DNA of 64,000 bases from Heliocidaris erythrogramma (Eukaryota > Echinodermata > Echinoidea > Camarodonta > Echinometridae): NCBI GenBank assembly GCA_025617745.1, contig CM046869.1:10993168-11057167 (forward strand), written 5' to 3'. The notes under the pieces were generated by a model, which worked only from the letters and a program-made list of their open reading frames with translations, searched no databases and had not been told where the DNA came from. The position numbers and the translations under genes are program-made. Shown in pieces: positions 44,634 through 54,661 of the stretch (positions within the stretch are counted from its first letter, which is position 1; each line of letters opens with the position of its first letter).

Positions 44634-44927
44634 CCACCATGCAAACCTTCAAAGATCATCTAAGTACAGCTTTGTATGTTCCAACTTACACATATCCGAA
44701 GATTTAACTTACTTTAAGCAGAAAACATTTCCATTTTTCCACAACCCAAAAGAGTATGAATATTCCCCTCTGCTCGTCTCTATTTTTGTCAATATCACCG
44801 ACTGTAGGTGAGGACTGATCTTTTGCGTGACGGGAGTGCAACATCCAGCGTGTTTGGCTTGTTACATGCTTACATCTTCGGTGATGCTTTGATAGACTTC
44901 CAGTGCATTCTTTGAGATGGTCTTCCT
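44634..44927. other. TSEN15 3' flank / probable 3' UTR
   Basis: Between the hairpin and the TSEN15 stop. No distinct polyadenylation signal was pinned down on the minus strand and no further gene is seen. Confidence 0.35.
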
Positions 44928-45270
44928 TCAGCCTACTGCACCTTGATCCAGCCCAGCTACCGGACCCAGTCCATGACTCCCCTTTCTCTTCACACCCTTG
45001 CCCCTCCCCTTACCCCTCCCCTTGCCCCTACCCTCCTCCTTGCACCCATCCTCAACCCCTGTGTCATTAGGAAGTTTGGGACCGCTGTCCGGGGGTACCA
45101 GGCCGTCGCTTATCTTGTAGTACACTATGGTGGAGTCGGAATCGGTGATGGCCAGAGTTATCGCCCGCTTGGCCCGATGTTCTTCTGGGATGACTGCCTT
45201 TGAAGGAGTCTTCAAGGAATTCTGGTGATTGGAGTGCTCTGGATCAATGGTGGCAAGGAAAGCTCTCAAG
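44928..45270 (-). CDS. TSEN15: TSEN15, C-terminal exon
   Basis: Minus strand; acceptor TTTGTTTGTTGCAG at 45271 onward, stop TGA at 44930-44928. After a split Ser codon it reads LRAFLATIDPEH, a variable stretch, then ITLAITDSDSTIVYYKISDG, which matches the core C-terminal strand-loop of the tRNA-splicing endonuclease subunit Sen15/TSEN15 (human: LAIVESDSTIVYYKLTDGF). TSEN15 is a structural, non-catalytic subunit of the TSEN2-TSEN34-TSEN54-TSEN15 heterotetramer that cuts introns from pre-tRNAs in the nucleus. Human TSEN15 ends about 14 residues after this motif. Here the frame runs on about 50 residues into a KGRGKGRGKGRGKG tail encoded by a GGGAAGGGGC-like microsatellite. The stop may thus be shifted by repeat expansion. 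The exon joins in phase with that at 47275-47410. Confidence 0.9.
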
Positions 45271-47274
45271 CTGCAACAAACAAAGTCAGGGGAAAGAAAT
45301 AGGGAGATGCATGAAAAGAAATAAAAGCATGTCAATATAATGAAGAGTGAACACAACTCTTTGATGCATTTCGGGTGAAAATCATGGATTTCATTTTTTC
45401 TAACAATTAAAATATTCAAATAAACTATCATTAGTCGTATATTAAATACAACCCTTTATCCCATTTTAATAATTCCCTGATGAACAGAGAGCGGCTATTG
45501 AACATATCTACATACTGTAACATGACAATATTCATCTCCAAGACCACAGAGTACACTTCATAACAGACAACAGCAGATCGTATAAAGTGGTACTTTACTT
45601 GAAAAATAATACTAGGGAAGTTCATGAAATGCTATGTAATACAGCATTTCAATAGTTACAGCATGATATTTTACTACAAAACAAGCCAGTAACACTTCCT
45701 CCTATGTCTTTACCATGCCTACGCACACGCCTGCCTCAGCAGCCTACGCAGGAGTAGAGTGAAAAGTCACCTTGCTCAGATAACAAGCGCTTAACAGTAA
45801 TATCTGAATAACTATTTGCTTGAATATTAAAACAAGTAATATATTCATTACCGAAAAATGCAAAAACAACAAAATAATACTTCACGTACCTGTAAAACAA
45901 AAATCATTTACCAGTACATGTTTATGAAGGCTTTAGTTTCAAAATGAAACAAAAGGAGAATTCAAACTGAAAAGAAAGGTCTAACATTACATGTATGTCG
46001 CTGTACTTGTTTAGATGTTCTTTCAACTTTTTAATAATGAAATAAAAAGAAACTGTTTTTCAGCACACACAAAGTTTGAATACACACGCTCTAAACATCC
46101 AACCCAGTTAAATCTGAAATTTGATATAACCCACTTACTTTTAAAATTTTCAATTTCAGAATATTGATTTTTGTTAACACAACTTATAGAACGATTGCTA
46201 CAAAATGTAGTTGTCTAAACATTTTCACAGGTGTCTCCGTAACAAGATTTTGACAGCAGTTAAAGATCACATTGCAAGAAAATTCCATCAAAATAAATAT
46301 TGGCTGAATACTTATTATTGCATAGATGGCATAAATTAAACAAGGTTATCCAAATTCAACGCTTGGAAACATTTGAATTACCATCAATCACCATTGATAA
46401 TTATCAATTATAAAACGGTAAAATACAGCCCCCGATATAGCAGCTGAAGAGCTCCTTGAACGCTGCTGAGATGTGTGACGACACACGAAGGACCAGTCCT
46501 GTCTAAGCAGACGATGTCCCATAACATCTTACACATTTTTCAGTGCCTGTTTTGTCATCTCCTCTTCACTTATTTCTCTTACTTGACTAGTGTCAGTCTT
46601 AATGTTAGTCTGTTGCCTCACTCTTAACTTCGTGTATCGTATTATTTTGATGAAAAATGCAACGTTAAAAAAATAAAGGAATCAGTCACTTGTAAACAAA
46701 ATAAGACGCCATTGTATTTTAAGCTGCTTGCACCGGGGCATGTTCGGCGTTTCAAGAGGGAACGAATACAATCTGTGATATTATTCGGAGGGCTTTTCAA
46801 TTTGAAAGTGGGGTTTATTTCATTGATCATTGACCCTTCTCCTGTGTATTTACAATCAAACGGTTTTAGTTATCAGAATCAGTTCACTTTCCCTTTTAGA
46901 ATGGTGTGAAATAAGGTCATGTTTAAATGTACCAAACTCTTTATAATTTGATAAATAATTGCATTGCAATTACGTTCATTCATTATAGGACGTCGTCTGC
47001 TTAAGCAGGATCGATCCCTAGTGTGACGACATCAAAACATCGCTATATTTCTGGCGAATCCTCGGATATTCCAGATGCTGAGAAGAGCTTTTATTTATGT
47101 TGTTTTTATAATCATCAGATACGCAGTTGACATAAAACTTATACGATTGCCATCTGTAAGCTTCCCAGTTTCTAGTGATACATTAATTGCCATATTTGTG
47201 ATTTTCTTTGGATAGCTACTTTAACAAAGTGAACATATTCATGTATTCTCATCTTTTTTGTTGTTGTTTTTTAC
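45271..47274 (-). other. TSEN15: TSEN15 intron
   Basis: Bounded by GTAAAA (47274 downward) and TTGCAG (45271-45276). AT-rich; no transposon ends, repeats or further exons were recognised apart from short unremarkable frames. Confidence 0.7.
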
Positions 47275-47410
47275 CTTGAGGGTGAGAGAGTAGCCTTAGC
47301 TGGAAGGGGTAGAACTGTGGTGACATCATCCTTCTTGTTGGGTTTGCCAGTGATGTAAGCCATCCGTAGAGGCCAACACGGATGAATCTCCATGCGCCAC
47401 CAGTTCTTGC
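47275..47410 (-). CDS. TSEN15: TSEN15, middle exon
   Basis: Acceptor ATTGTAACAG (47411-47420) and donor CTCAAG|GTAAAA. With one base from the preceding exon it reads GKNWWRMEIHPCWPLRMAYI, then KDDVTTVLPLPAKATLSPS, and two bases spill to the next exon (phase 1 in, phase 2 out). This aligns with the human segment following VYLDLMES (SWHEVNCVGLPELQ... and TVVPTPITASLS): the Trp, the buried hydrophobic strand and the VxPxP-x-x-A-x-L-S motif are in the same order and spacing. It forms the central beta sheet of the Sen15 fold that pairs with TSEN34. Confidence 0.9.
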
Positions 47411-47527
47411 CTGTTACAATTAGATGAAATGATGGTAGGTGGTACATGTAGTTTCGAAAGTGGATTTGAGAAGATAGGGTCATAGGTTTGAGGTGAGGAT
47501 CAGCTTTACGTTTGCATCCGATAGCAA

Positions 47528-47723
47528 GGTACAGTGAACCTGTCTATAAAGACCGCTCAAGGGAGACAGGAAAAGTGGTCTTTATGAGCAGGTGGTCTTT
47601 ATGTACAGGTTCCATTAATACACGTTTCAATGAGAAACACTTTTCAAGGGAAACAAAAATTGTGGTCTTTATATACAGGTGGTCTTTCTATACAGGTGGG
47701 CACTAAAGCAGGTATGACTGTAT
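47528..47723. mobile_element. Tc1/mariner-like MITE with repeated GGTCTTTAT motif
   Basis: It begins TACAGTGAACCTGTCTATAA and ends about GCAGGTATGACTGTA, so only a short TACAGT terminal inversion is clear. The interior repeats GTGGTCTTTAT and GTACAGGT several times. This is the pattern of small TA-targeting elements. Confidence 0.55.
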
Positions 47724-47988
47724 TTCATTTTCATTCCTTCTCTGTAGTCTCTACCCCATACAGTGTATGGATTAAGACTGAGAGGAGAGCGAGTTGCAAT
47801 ATCATAAAAATGTTGGTGTGAAACGGTGAATATTAGATTCTGGATTATAAATGTATAAACTAAAAAAACTAATAACCCATAACAGGGTAATACAGGTATT
47901 TAACTGAGCAAAGTAGAGCTACATACATGTACATATATACATTAAGTTCCCTATGATCAAAGTTCTAAGGTTCGCATCTCAGACTTGT

Positions 47989-48145
47989 GGGGTGTTGCAA
48001 GAAAGTTGCGATTGATTGCAAGTTGCAACTGATCGGTACTGACCAATCAAAATCATTGTTGCAAGCGCATCTTCTTGAATGGGCAGACCCTGAACCATTC
48101 AGAATGCTTGTTCTAATTTGCTTTCCAACTTTCTTGCAACACCCC
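47989..48145. mobile_element. Palindromic MITE with GGGGTGTTGCAAGAAAGTTG ends
   Basis: GGGGTGTTGCAAGAAAGTTG at the left and CAACTTTCTTGCAACACCCC at the right are a perfect 20-bp inverted pair. The inner arms also pair partly (GCAAGTTGCAACTGATCGGT region). It is 157 bp, within a TSEN15 intron. CCCCATTGGACA is duplicated just outside the right end. Confidence 0.85.
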
Positions 48146-48459
48146 ATTGGACACCCCATTGGACACGTAAGAAGGATAAAAACAGGGTAATGAAGTCTTT
48201 TTAATTAAAAGAGAATTCAAATTTCAATCAAATGGATGAACAGAGTCAATTTGAATCACTGATTTCTTTTTCATTTCTTATCCTTTTCAAAATTATGATT
48301 CAATTCAATTATGATTCAATTCAACAATTTTTTTAACCACTTAAATAAGTACAAGGAAGAAAAACAGGCCTCTTTGTTTTGACACTGCATAAATTATACA
48401 GTCATTTTGTTCAATGAGATCTCCATCAATACAACAATCAAGCAATGAAGAACCCCTAC

Positions 48460-48541
48460 CTTCGCAGAGATCTAAGTAGACGAGAAGTGTTGATATAATC
48501 TGCGATGAGTCTTCAAAACCCCACGACAGCATTTCATGGTA
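48460..48541 (-). CDS. TSEN15: TSEN15, upstream exon
   Basis: Acceptor TTGCACTTTTGTAG (48542 onward) and donor GCGAAG|GTAGGG. In phase 0 it reads YHEMLSWGFEDSSQIISTLL followed by VYLDLCE, and one base spills over. Human TSEN15 has [20 protein letters not shown] then VYLDLMES at this point: the leading Tyr, the acidic turn and the VYLDL helix are shared. The first exon with the start codon must lie at higher coordinates and should end in phase 0; I did not find it with confidence. Confidence 0.9.
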
Positions 48542-49054
48542 CTACAAAAGTGCAATAAAATATTCAAAACATACATGTAAAGCGAAGAAAAGAAGAAAAA
48601 AAGGTACTAGACACAAAATCTTAAAGGAAATGTGCAGTTTTGGCAAGCCTCAAAAACTTTTCATCACAAAATTTCTTTGATTTTAGATAAATAGCAAGAT
48701 ACTAGATAACTAAGCTGCTGTGAAGTGTTTCCTCCTCAGATTAAATATTAAACAGAGGTAAAATATAATATAATTCTAATACCAGGACAGGGATCTATTT
48801 TATACAACAGCACCTTATACCACGGCATGTACACACATGTAAAACCTAAGGGGGGACTGTGCATGCTATTCTTATGCTATCTCCATGTGAAGCACTGACA
48901 TTTTTGTGCGGGCAGCTGCCTTATGCTGCCCGTGGTGTATAGCCCTTATCTAGTGGTTTGTTTACAAACATTTACACACATTTACACTAAAAAATCAACC
49001 AAAAATCTTGGATGAAACACCAAATGATACTAGAAATATCACTGAAGATGATGA
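48542..49054. other. Probable TSEN15 intron
   Basis: AT-rich. A small palindrome GGGCAGC...GCTGCCC lies at about 48911-48935. No exon recognised. Confidence 0.4.
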
Positions 49055-49868
49055 TTAATACCCCCGCCCCGTGAGAACAGCCTTTCTTGACTTTTGGTCG
49101 AAAACTGAGGAAGTAGTTCGATCCGCAAGGTGTTTCCTTGATTTTCTGCCATAAATATGCCGTTACCATGGCAACGCAGATTCCGACTCATCCGAAAAAT
49201 ATGTCTTGCACATTTTCCCACCAAGACCAATGTGTGTACCAAATTTCATGACTTTCGGTCAAAAACTGAGGAAGTAGTTCGATCCGCAAGGTGTTTCCTT
49301 GATTTTCTGCCATAAATATGCCGTTACCATGGCAACGCAGATTCCGACTCATCCGAAAAATATGTCTTGCACATTTTCCCACCAAGACCAATGTGTGTAC
49401 CAAATTTCATGACTTTCGGTCGAAAACTGAGGAAGTAGTTCGATCCGCAAGGCGTTTCCTTGATTTTCTGCCAAAATATGCCGTTACCATGGCAACGCAG
49501 ATTCTGACTCATCCGAAAAATATGTCTTGCACATCTTCCCACCAAGACCAATGTGTGTACCAAATTTCATGACTTTCGGTCAAAAACTGAGGAAGTAGTT
49601 CGATCCGCAAGGTGTTTCCTTGATTTTCTGCCATAAATATGCCGTTACCATGGCAACGCAGATTCCAACTCATCCGAAAAATATGTCTTGCACATCTTCC
49701 CACCAAGACCAATGTGTGTACCAAATTTCATGACTTTCGGTCAAAAACTGAGGAAGTAGTTCGATCCGCAAGATTTGCAACGGACCGACCGACCGCCCGA
49801 CCGACCGCCCAACCATCGACTGATTCCTATATACCCCCTTCAAACTTTGTTTGGCGGGGGTATAAATA
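49055..49868. repeat. Tandem-repeat element (five ~160-bp units) with ACCCCCGCC / GGCGGGGGT ends
   Basis: The left end TAATACCCCCGCC and right end GGCGGGGGTATAAATAT are inverted. Inside are units of 160 bp starting near 49161, 49321, 49481 and 49641. Each has GTTACCATGGCAACGCAGAT, ATGTCTTGCACAT(T/C)TTCCCA, CAAATTTCATGACTTTCGGT and GAAGTAGTTCGATCCGCAAG. The right side ends with a GACC/CCGA microsatellite (about 49784-49812). The layout matches the element at 5374-6330, suggesting the same superfamily of MINIME-like elements. Confidence 0.8.
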
Positions 49869-50425
49869 TATCTTTTTAAACAAGGAGCACAACATGAAAC
49901 TATATTTAGCACGTTCTTTCCAATTTCCTTTTTGCTACCGAAACTGCACATGAGCTTTAAAGCCCAAGTTTACCAGAAACATTTTTTCAAGAATCAGAGT
50001 GACCTGCTTTTATTGTGCAGGCCCTTAATTTTTTTCTTCTCCTAATACATCAATGTACTTGAACTTTCAATGGAAGCTACAATTAGAATTGATCTACATT
50101 ATTATCCTGTCGGAGCCAATTTGATTTTTATCTAACTGAAATGTATATAAAAAATTATTTGGCCAGATTTTGTATTTTAGCCATACTACCATCTTGTGAA
50201 ATAAACCACTTCTTATTCACAGAAGAAATAAAGGAGATTGGATTGGATCTTAATCTTGATATCTTTCGAGGAATATTCACTCATCCAATGTACAAGTTTA
50301 TGCCGACATCGGTGTCCATGTCAGCTCGAAACGTACGTTTGGGAGGTAACCCCTTTAGCCACTCACAGAACCATCACTATGTGGGGCTGTGTCAATTTTG
50401 GCGGTGGTCAAAAGTTGAAGAGGTA
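49869..50425. other. Non-coding interval
   Basis: No gene recognised. The frames near 50141-50455 run into the SINE that follows. Confidence 0.4.
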
Positions 50426-50660
50426 AATGGGTACCCGGTAGGATGCGAAAGTTAATGTCGTTTGTTTAGCAATTTGAGCGTCACTGTACTGCCCATTGCT
50501 GGAATACTCCCCAGGGAGCGGAGAATGTGCATACATTGTGTGCCGGAATGCCAGTATCCGATCATCGGGGTAGTAACATCTCCTTTGTAAAGCGCATTGA
50601 TATAACCTTTGGTTATGAAATGCGCTATATAAAAACTACCTATTATTATTATTATTATTA
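50426..50660 (+). mobile_element. 5'-truncated SINE (CORE-like body and GCGCTATATAAA tail)
   Basis: Begins with AAATGGGTACCCGGTAGGAT, as in the body of the SINE at 25548-25817, and ends AATGCGCTATATAAAAACTA followed by a TTA microsatellite. The tRNA-like head is absent or too diverged to see. Confidence 0.65.
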
Positions 50661-50808
50661 CTTGGTGTGGAGTGCGCCTGTAATCCAGCTAACAGCTAGC
50701 TAGTGTAATTTATAGACTCTACATTGATTTAGCAGACCCAGGTTCGAGACTGAGTCACGTCTTTCGGATGGTGACGTTAAAGGTCGGTCCCCAGACGTAA
50801 ATAATTCA

Positions 50809-50852
<44 letters not shown>
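50661..50852 (+). mobile_element. SINE with Alu/7SL-like head, copy B
   Basis: Starts TTGGTGTGGAGTGCGCCTGT, then AATCCAGCTAACAGC, with GACCCAGGTTCGAGACTG about 60 bp on and GAGTCACGTCTTTCGGATGG, GACGTTAAAGGTCGGTCC and CAGACGTAAATAATTCAATT downstream, ending in an AC microsatellite (about 50814-50852). It is the continuous version of the element that is split at 13020-13395. Confidence 0.7.
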
Positions 50853-50855
<3 letters not shown>

Positions 50856-50951
50856 GTCCATTGTTTTCCGCACATATAAGCAAAGACATTTATATGTATA
50901 TGCAAAAACCACTTATACATGTTGTAAAAGCTTATCTGAAGATAAGCTTAC

Positions 50952-51064
50952 CTGTAGGGGGCAAAGCAAGTTTTGGAGACACAGGCTGTTGTAAAAGGTT
51001 GTTGGGCATCAGCTTCCAGGTGGACTACCTCAGAAATACGCTGCTGAATAAAACTGGCAGCCAT
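50952..51064 (-). CDS. Candidate 5' coding exon, identity unknown
   Basis: AAAAAATGGCTGCC is a good initiation context; the frame reads MAASFIQQRISEVVHLEADA and then QPFTTACVSKTCFAPY up to a consensus donor (CTACAG|GTAAGC, phase 2). It is on the TSEN15 strand and upstream of it, but the known TSEN15 exon at 48460 requires phase 0, so a direct join would break the frame. It could be a first exon followed by an undetected one, or belong to another gene. It could also be chance. Confidence 0.3.
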
Positions 51065-51800
51065 TTTTTCAAAATGGTCGCCATGTATTACTAGCATTGA
51101 CAATTTTGAATTTAACTTTTGAATAAAACCTTCAAATACCATGCTTTGAGGCATCAAATTAAAGAAAATTAAATTCCCCACAACAATCCCATGGTACCAC
51201 ATTCGACTGTCTTGGTAATAATTTACATAACAATCTTTGGCCAAACGTGAATTTTTATCATTTTTACCGTAAAATATGAATTGCCCCTAACTATATTTTT
51301 CTCCTTATTTCTAATGCCTTTGTGACTAATGACTTGAAACTTTCTCAAAAACTGTCCAAACATTTATAATCAATACCCTATGAATATCACAAGTTCACTG
51401 ATTTGCTGGCAAAAAAAGTTACAGCGTTCTAAAGTTTACGCTTTGATATTGGCTTTCGAGTGAAAACTTGGTTGCTAAGGCTGCCTTATCCCTAGCATTG
51501 GCGTCATTGTGAGGTGTAGAATCAAATGTTTCACTTTCAATTGGTATCGGCGCGTAGATGAATATTAATACCGAGTGTGATGTCAGATAATGAAGTTTTA
51601 TCATATTTTATTGATAAATAACTCTTATTATTGCTCTGATCATGATGTAAATGTGCCTTTATAGCAACTGAACAGATGATATTACAGAACTCAATGCAGA
51701 CTATTGGTCCAATAATAGGTCTGATTTCAAGTGATAGTCATGATTTACACTCAATTTCATAACTTGAACCACCCCCCCCCCCCCCATGATATGCTCATTC

Positions 51801-51845
<45 letters not shown>

Positions 51846-52318
51846 AGATGTTAAAAAGCTAGAGGTTTTAGTGCAAAGCAATATTTTGATGGAAAATAGA
51901 TCAACAGATATGATAGTCTTGGCAACTCATTTAAAATCTTATGATAAAGGGGGGAAAAAATCTGTCAATGCTTTACCTTTTTTGCCCCTTCCCCTTCTCT
52001 TAAATTGGACTTTTATCAAAATCTACAAAAATTGTTTAGCTGAAGAAACCAATTAAGGTCATGAGTGAAATAAATGAGAGCTGGATTCAAGTGTTAGATA
52101 TTATTTAAACTCCAAAGCATGTAGAAACTTGGTAGTAGGTAGGCCTATCCCGCACCCCCTTTTTTGGGTAATATTATGCAATTGCAAACAGTAGCCACTT
52201 CAGGCATCAACAGATCATTGTTGACAGCTTGGCAAGCCAGCAGTCCCCACAAGGAGAGTCATGGATATGCCAATCAAATTGGTTTGCTGCTGCTCAGATA
52301 ATGTTATAACTTATATGC
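51065..52318. other. Non-coding DNA with long C runs
   Basis: C runs lie at about 51771-51785 and 51801-51845 (about 45 bases). No gene recognised. Confidence 0.5.
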
Positions 52319-52326
52319 ATCTATAC

Positions 52327-53253
52327 TAAGCCTGAGTCATATCGAATATTTCATAAACCGGGATTCGACGGCTTTGATTCGATCGAATACCGGTTAATCG
52401 ATAAATGATGTGCGGTGAAAACAGAGTTGCACACAGTTGCACGCAGTGCATGCACCATGCACCGGTGACCGGTCCGCTGGCATCGCGGGCATATGTATGG
52501 GCTCTCGCTGCTCGAAATTAACGATAGCCCGCTAGCCAATGGCTAGTAAAAATCACAGCGGACGAGCCAAAATCTTAAGTTTCTAGTCCGTATGACTAGC
52601 CAAAATGTCACTAGTGTCGCACGAAGCGATGCTCATTGTCGACACACCCGACAATGATTCAAATTCAAAGAATTAATAATCTTACTTTGTCTTTGGAGAG
52701 CTGAATGGAACACGTTTGTTCGATGCCCAAAAAAAAAAACAATACGAAATAAACTTTTCGTCGCTCAATATAGACTCGACTTCATTCAGCTTCAGAGATC
52801 ATTCAGAAGTAATTGCCAATTTGATGAGAGTGTGATATTAGTTATTGCGAATTAAGTAGGAACACTCGTACTCATGCCCGTATTTATCATGTTCAATTAT
52901 ACAATTGTCAAATTGACAATGCAGAGAGAGTGCAAGAAAATTATCGTAAACTTCAGTTCGTAACGACAAAACAATTTTTCCATAGAGAAAGCACAGGTAA
53001 AGCGCGACGTCCTCCGCGAGCGAATTAGCGAAAGTTAGCCAACAGTTTGAACTTTGAAGTCGCCTTCACGTTCTCTGCTAGTATATATGCTGTACGTTAC
53101 GGAGTTTCTTTTTTTATTTGATTTTTTCATGGTGGCTACGGTAGTCAAAAATCTGGCGGACTACAAATCGATGCACCGAATTTGCCAAAACGTATTCGGG
53201 ATTCGATGTCTTCGATCGAACACCGGCTAACCAATCGATTCGACTCAGGCTTA
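52327..53253. mobile_element. 927-bp non-autonomous element with perfect 8-bp target duplication ATCTATAC
   Basis: TAAGCCTGAGTCATATCGAA at the left and, reverse-complemented, TAAGCCTGAGTCGAATCGAT at the right form the ends. ATCTATAC flanks both sides (52319-52326 and 53254-53261). Near the ends several CGATTCGA/TCGATCGAA/ACCGG phrases recur in both orientations. The interior (about 52400-53150) has a GCTAGCCAATGGCTAGT palindrome but no transposase motif. An 8-bp duplication fits hAT- or P-like enzymes. Confidence 0.85.
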
Positions 53254-53377
53254 ATCTATACTATTCAAAAACAAAATTAACAAAGCACCTCTATAACGTA
53301 GAACAAAAGATGTTCATTAAGCATATTGTATATAATTACCATAATGTCCATGCTTACCCCCTCCCCCATTCCCAGTC

Positions 53378-53750
53378 AAAAAGGGAAAAGGGAAAAGGAA
53401 AAAGGAAAAAGGAAAAAGGAAAAAAGGAAAAAGGAAAAAAAAAAGGAAAAAGGAAAAGGAAAAAGGAAAAAGGAAAAAAAGGAAAAAGGAAAAAGGGAAA
53501 AAAAAAGGAAAAAAAAAAGGAAAAAAAAAGGAAAAAGGAAAAAGGAAAAAAGAAAAAAGAAAAAGAAAAAAAAAAAAAAGAAAAAAGAAAAAAAAAAAAG
53601 GAAAAAAAGAAAAAAGAAAAAAAAAAAAAGGAAAAAAAAGAAAAAAGAAGAAAAAAAAAGAAAAAAGAAAAGAAAGAAAAGAAGAAAAGAAAAAAAAAAA
53701 AAAAGAAAAAAAGAAAAAAGAAAAAAAAAAAAAAAAAAAAAGAAAAAAAG

Positions 53751-53803
<53 letters not shown>

Positions 53804-53920
53804 AGAGAAAAAGAGAAAAAGAGAAGAAAAAGAGAAAAAAGAGAAAAAAGAGAAAAAGAGAAAAAAAAGAAAAAAAGAAAAAAGAAAAAGGAAAAGAAAG
53901 AAAGAGAAAGAGAAAGAGAA
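53378..53920 (+). repeat. ~540-bp homopurine tract (GGAAAAA/GAAAAA)
   Basis: Only A and G occur over more than 500 bases, grading from GGAAAAA repeats to near poly-A with interspersed G and then GAGAAA. The Lys-rich frames through it are translations of the repeat and not proteins. Confidence 0.97.
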
Positions 53921-53929
53921 AAATATGAA

Positions 53930-54661
53930 GTTGAAGTACGATTAAGAGTCTTTATTGATCATTTTGGTAATAAGGGAACATGTCTGCCTATACCCTACCC
54001 TATTTGTCCTCTCCTCTACCCAAATCGATATCCACAAGCAATGTTTTATATTCTTCCCAAAACAACAACAACAAAAAAAGATACAACAGATTTAAACCAC
54101 CATACATGTAGATACTGGACGGTTTTGGGCAGGGGCATCCAAGACCATTCTAAATGGGTGGGGGGGGGGGGGGGGTGTGCGCAACCAAAAGCTGAAATTT
54201 TGATTCTCAAAATAGCCAAAATAATAAAGGTAATAAGATGTGCCGACAAAAACTGAAGTGTATTTTAAAAAATCAGCAGAGTGGTTAAAGAAGAAACATT
54301 TCAAAAATTCCCTACCCATGCTGCTCCCACTCCTGCTAAAATTAACCCAAATAAATTACCTTAAGTAGAATTGGATTGAGCTTAATCTAAAATGATTTAA
54401 AGGCATTCGGTAACTTTGTGGAGGCTTGATTTAATAAATTGTTGAATTTTGATATCTGTCTTGTATAGTGATGTTCAGAAGGATAAATAAATAGCCAGGC
54501 ATAGAAAGGTTTTCAAACATATAATGCTATTATTAAGATATCTGTGACTGAATACTCCTATTTACGAAAGCGTATGGCCATACGCTTTAGTCTAACACTG
54601 AGTCAATGGGGATTATGAGTCTTGCATTTTCGGTCACTTGCATATGTTTACTTGGGGAACC
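53930..54661. other. Non-coding interval
   Basis: A G run lies near 54160-54175 beside GGGGCATCCAAGACCATTCT, resembling the G-rich MITE families. No gene recognised. Confidence 0.45.

Larger units (their letters stand above)
47411..48459 (-). other. TSEN15: TSEN15 intron with two MITEs
   Basis: Two non-autonomous elements sit in this intron: a Tc1-like one at about 47528-47723 and a palindromic one at 47989-48145, both listed separately. The rest is AT-rich intron. Confidence 0.7.

Noticed and set aside
50952..51064. First exon of TSEN15
   Set aside because: It ends in phase 2 while the next TSEN15 exon needs phase 0; kept only as an unassigned candidate.
53310..53945. Long Lys-rich open frames of 200-211 codons
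   Set aside because: They are translations of a homopurine microsatellite and occur in more than one frame.
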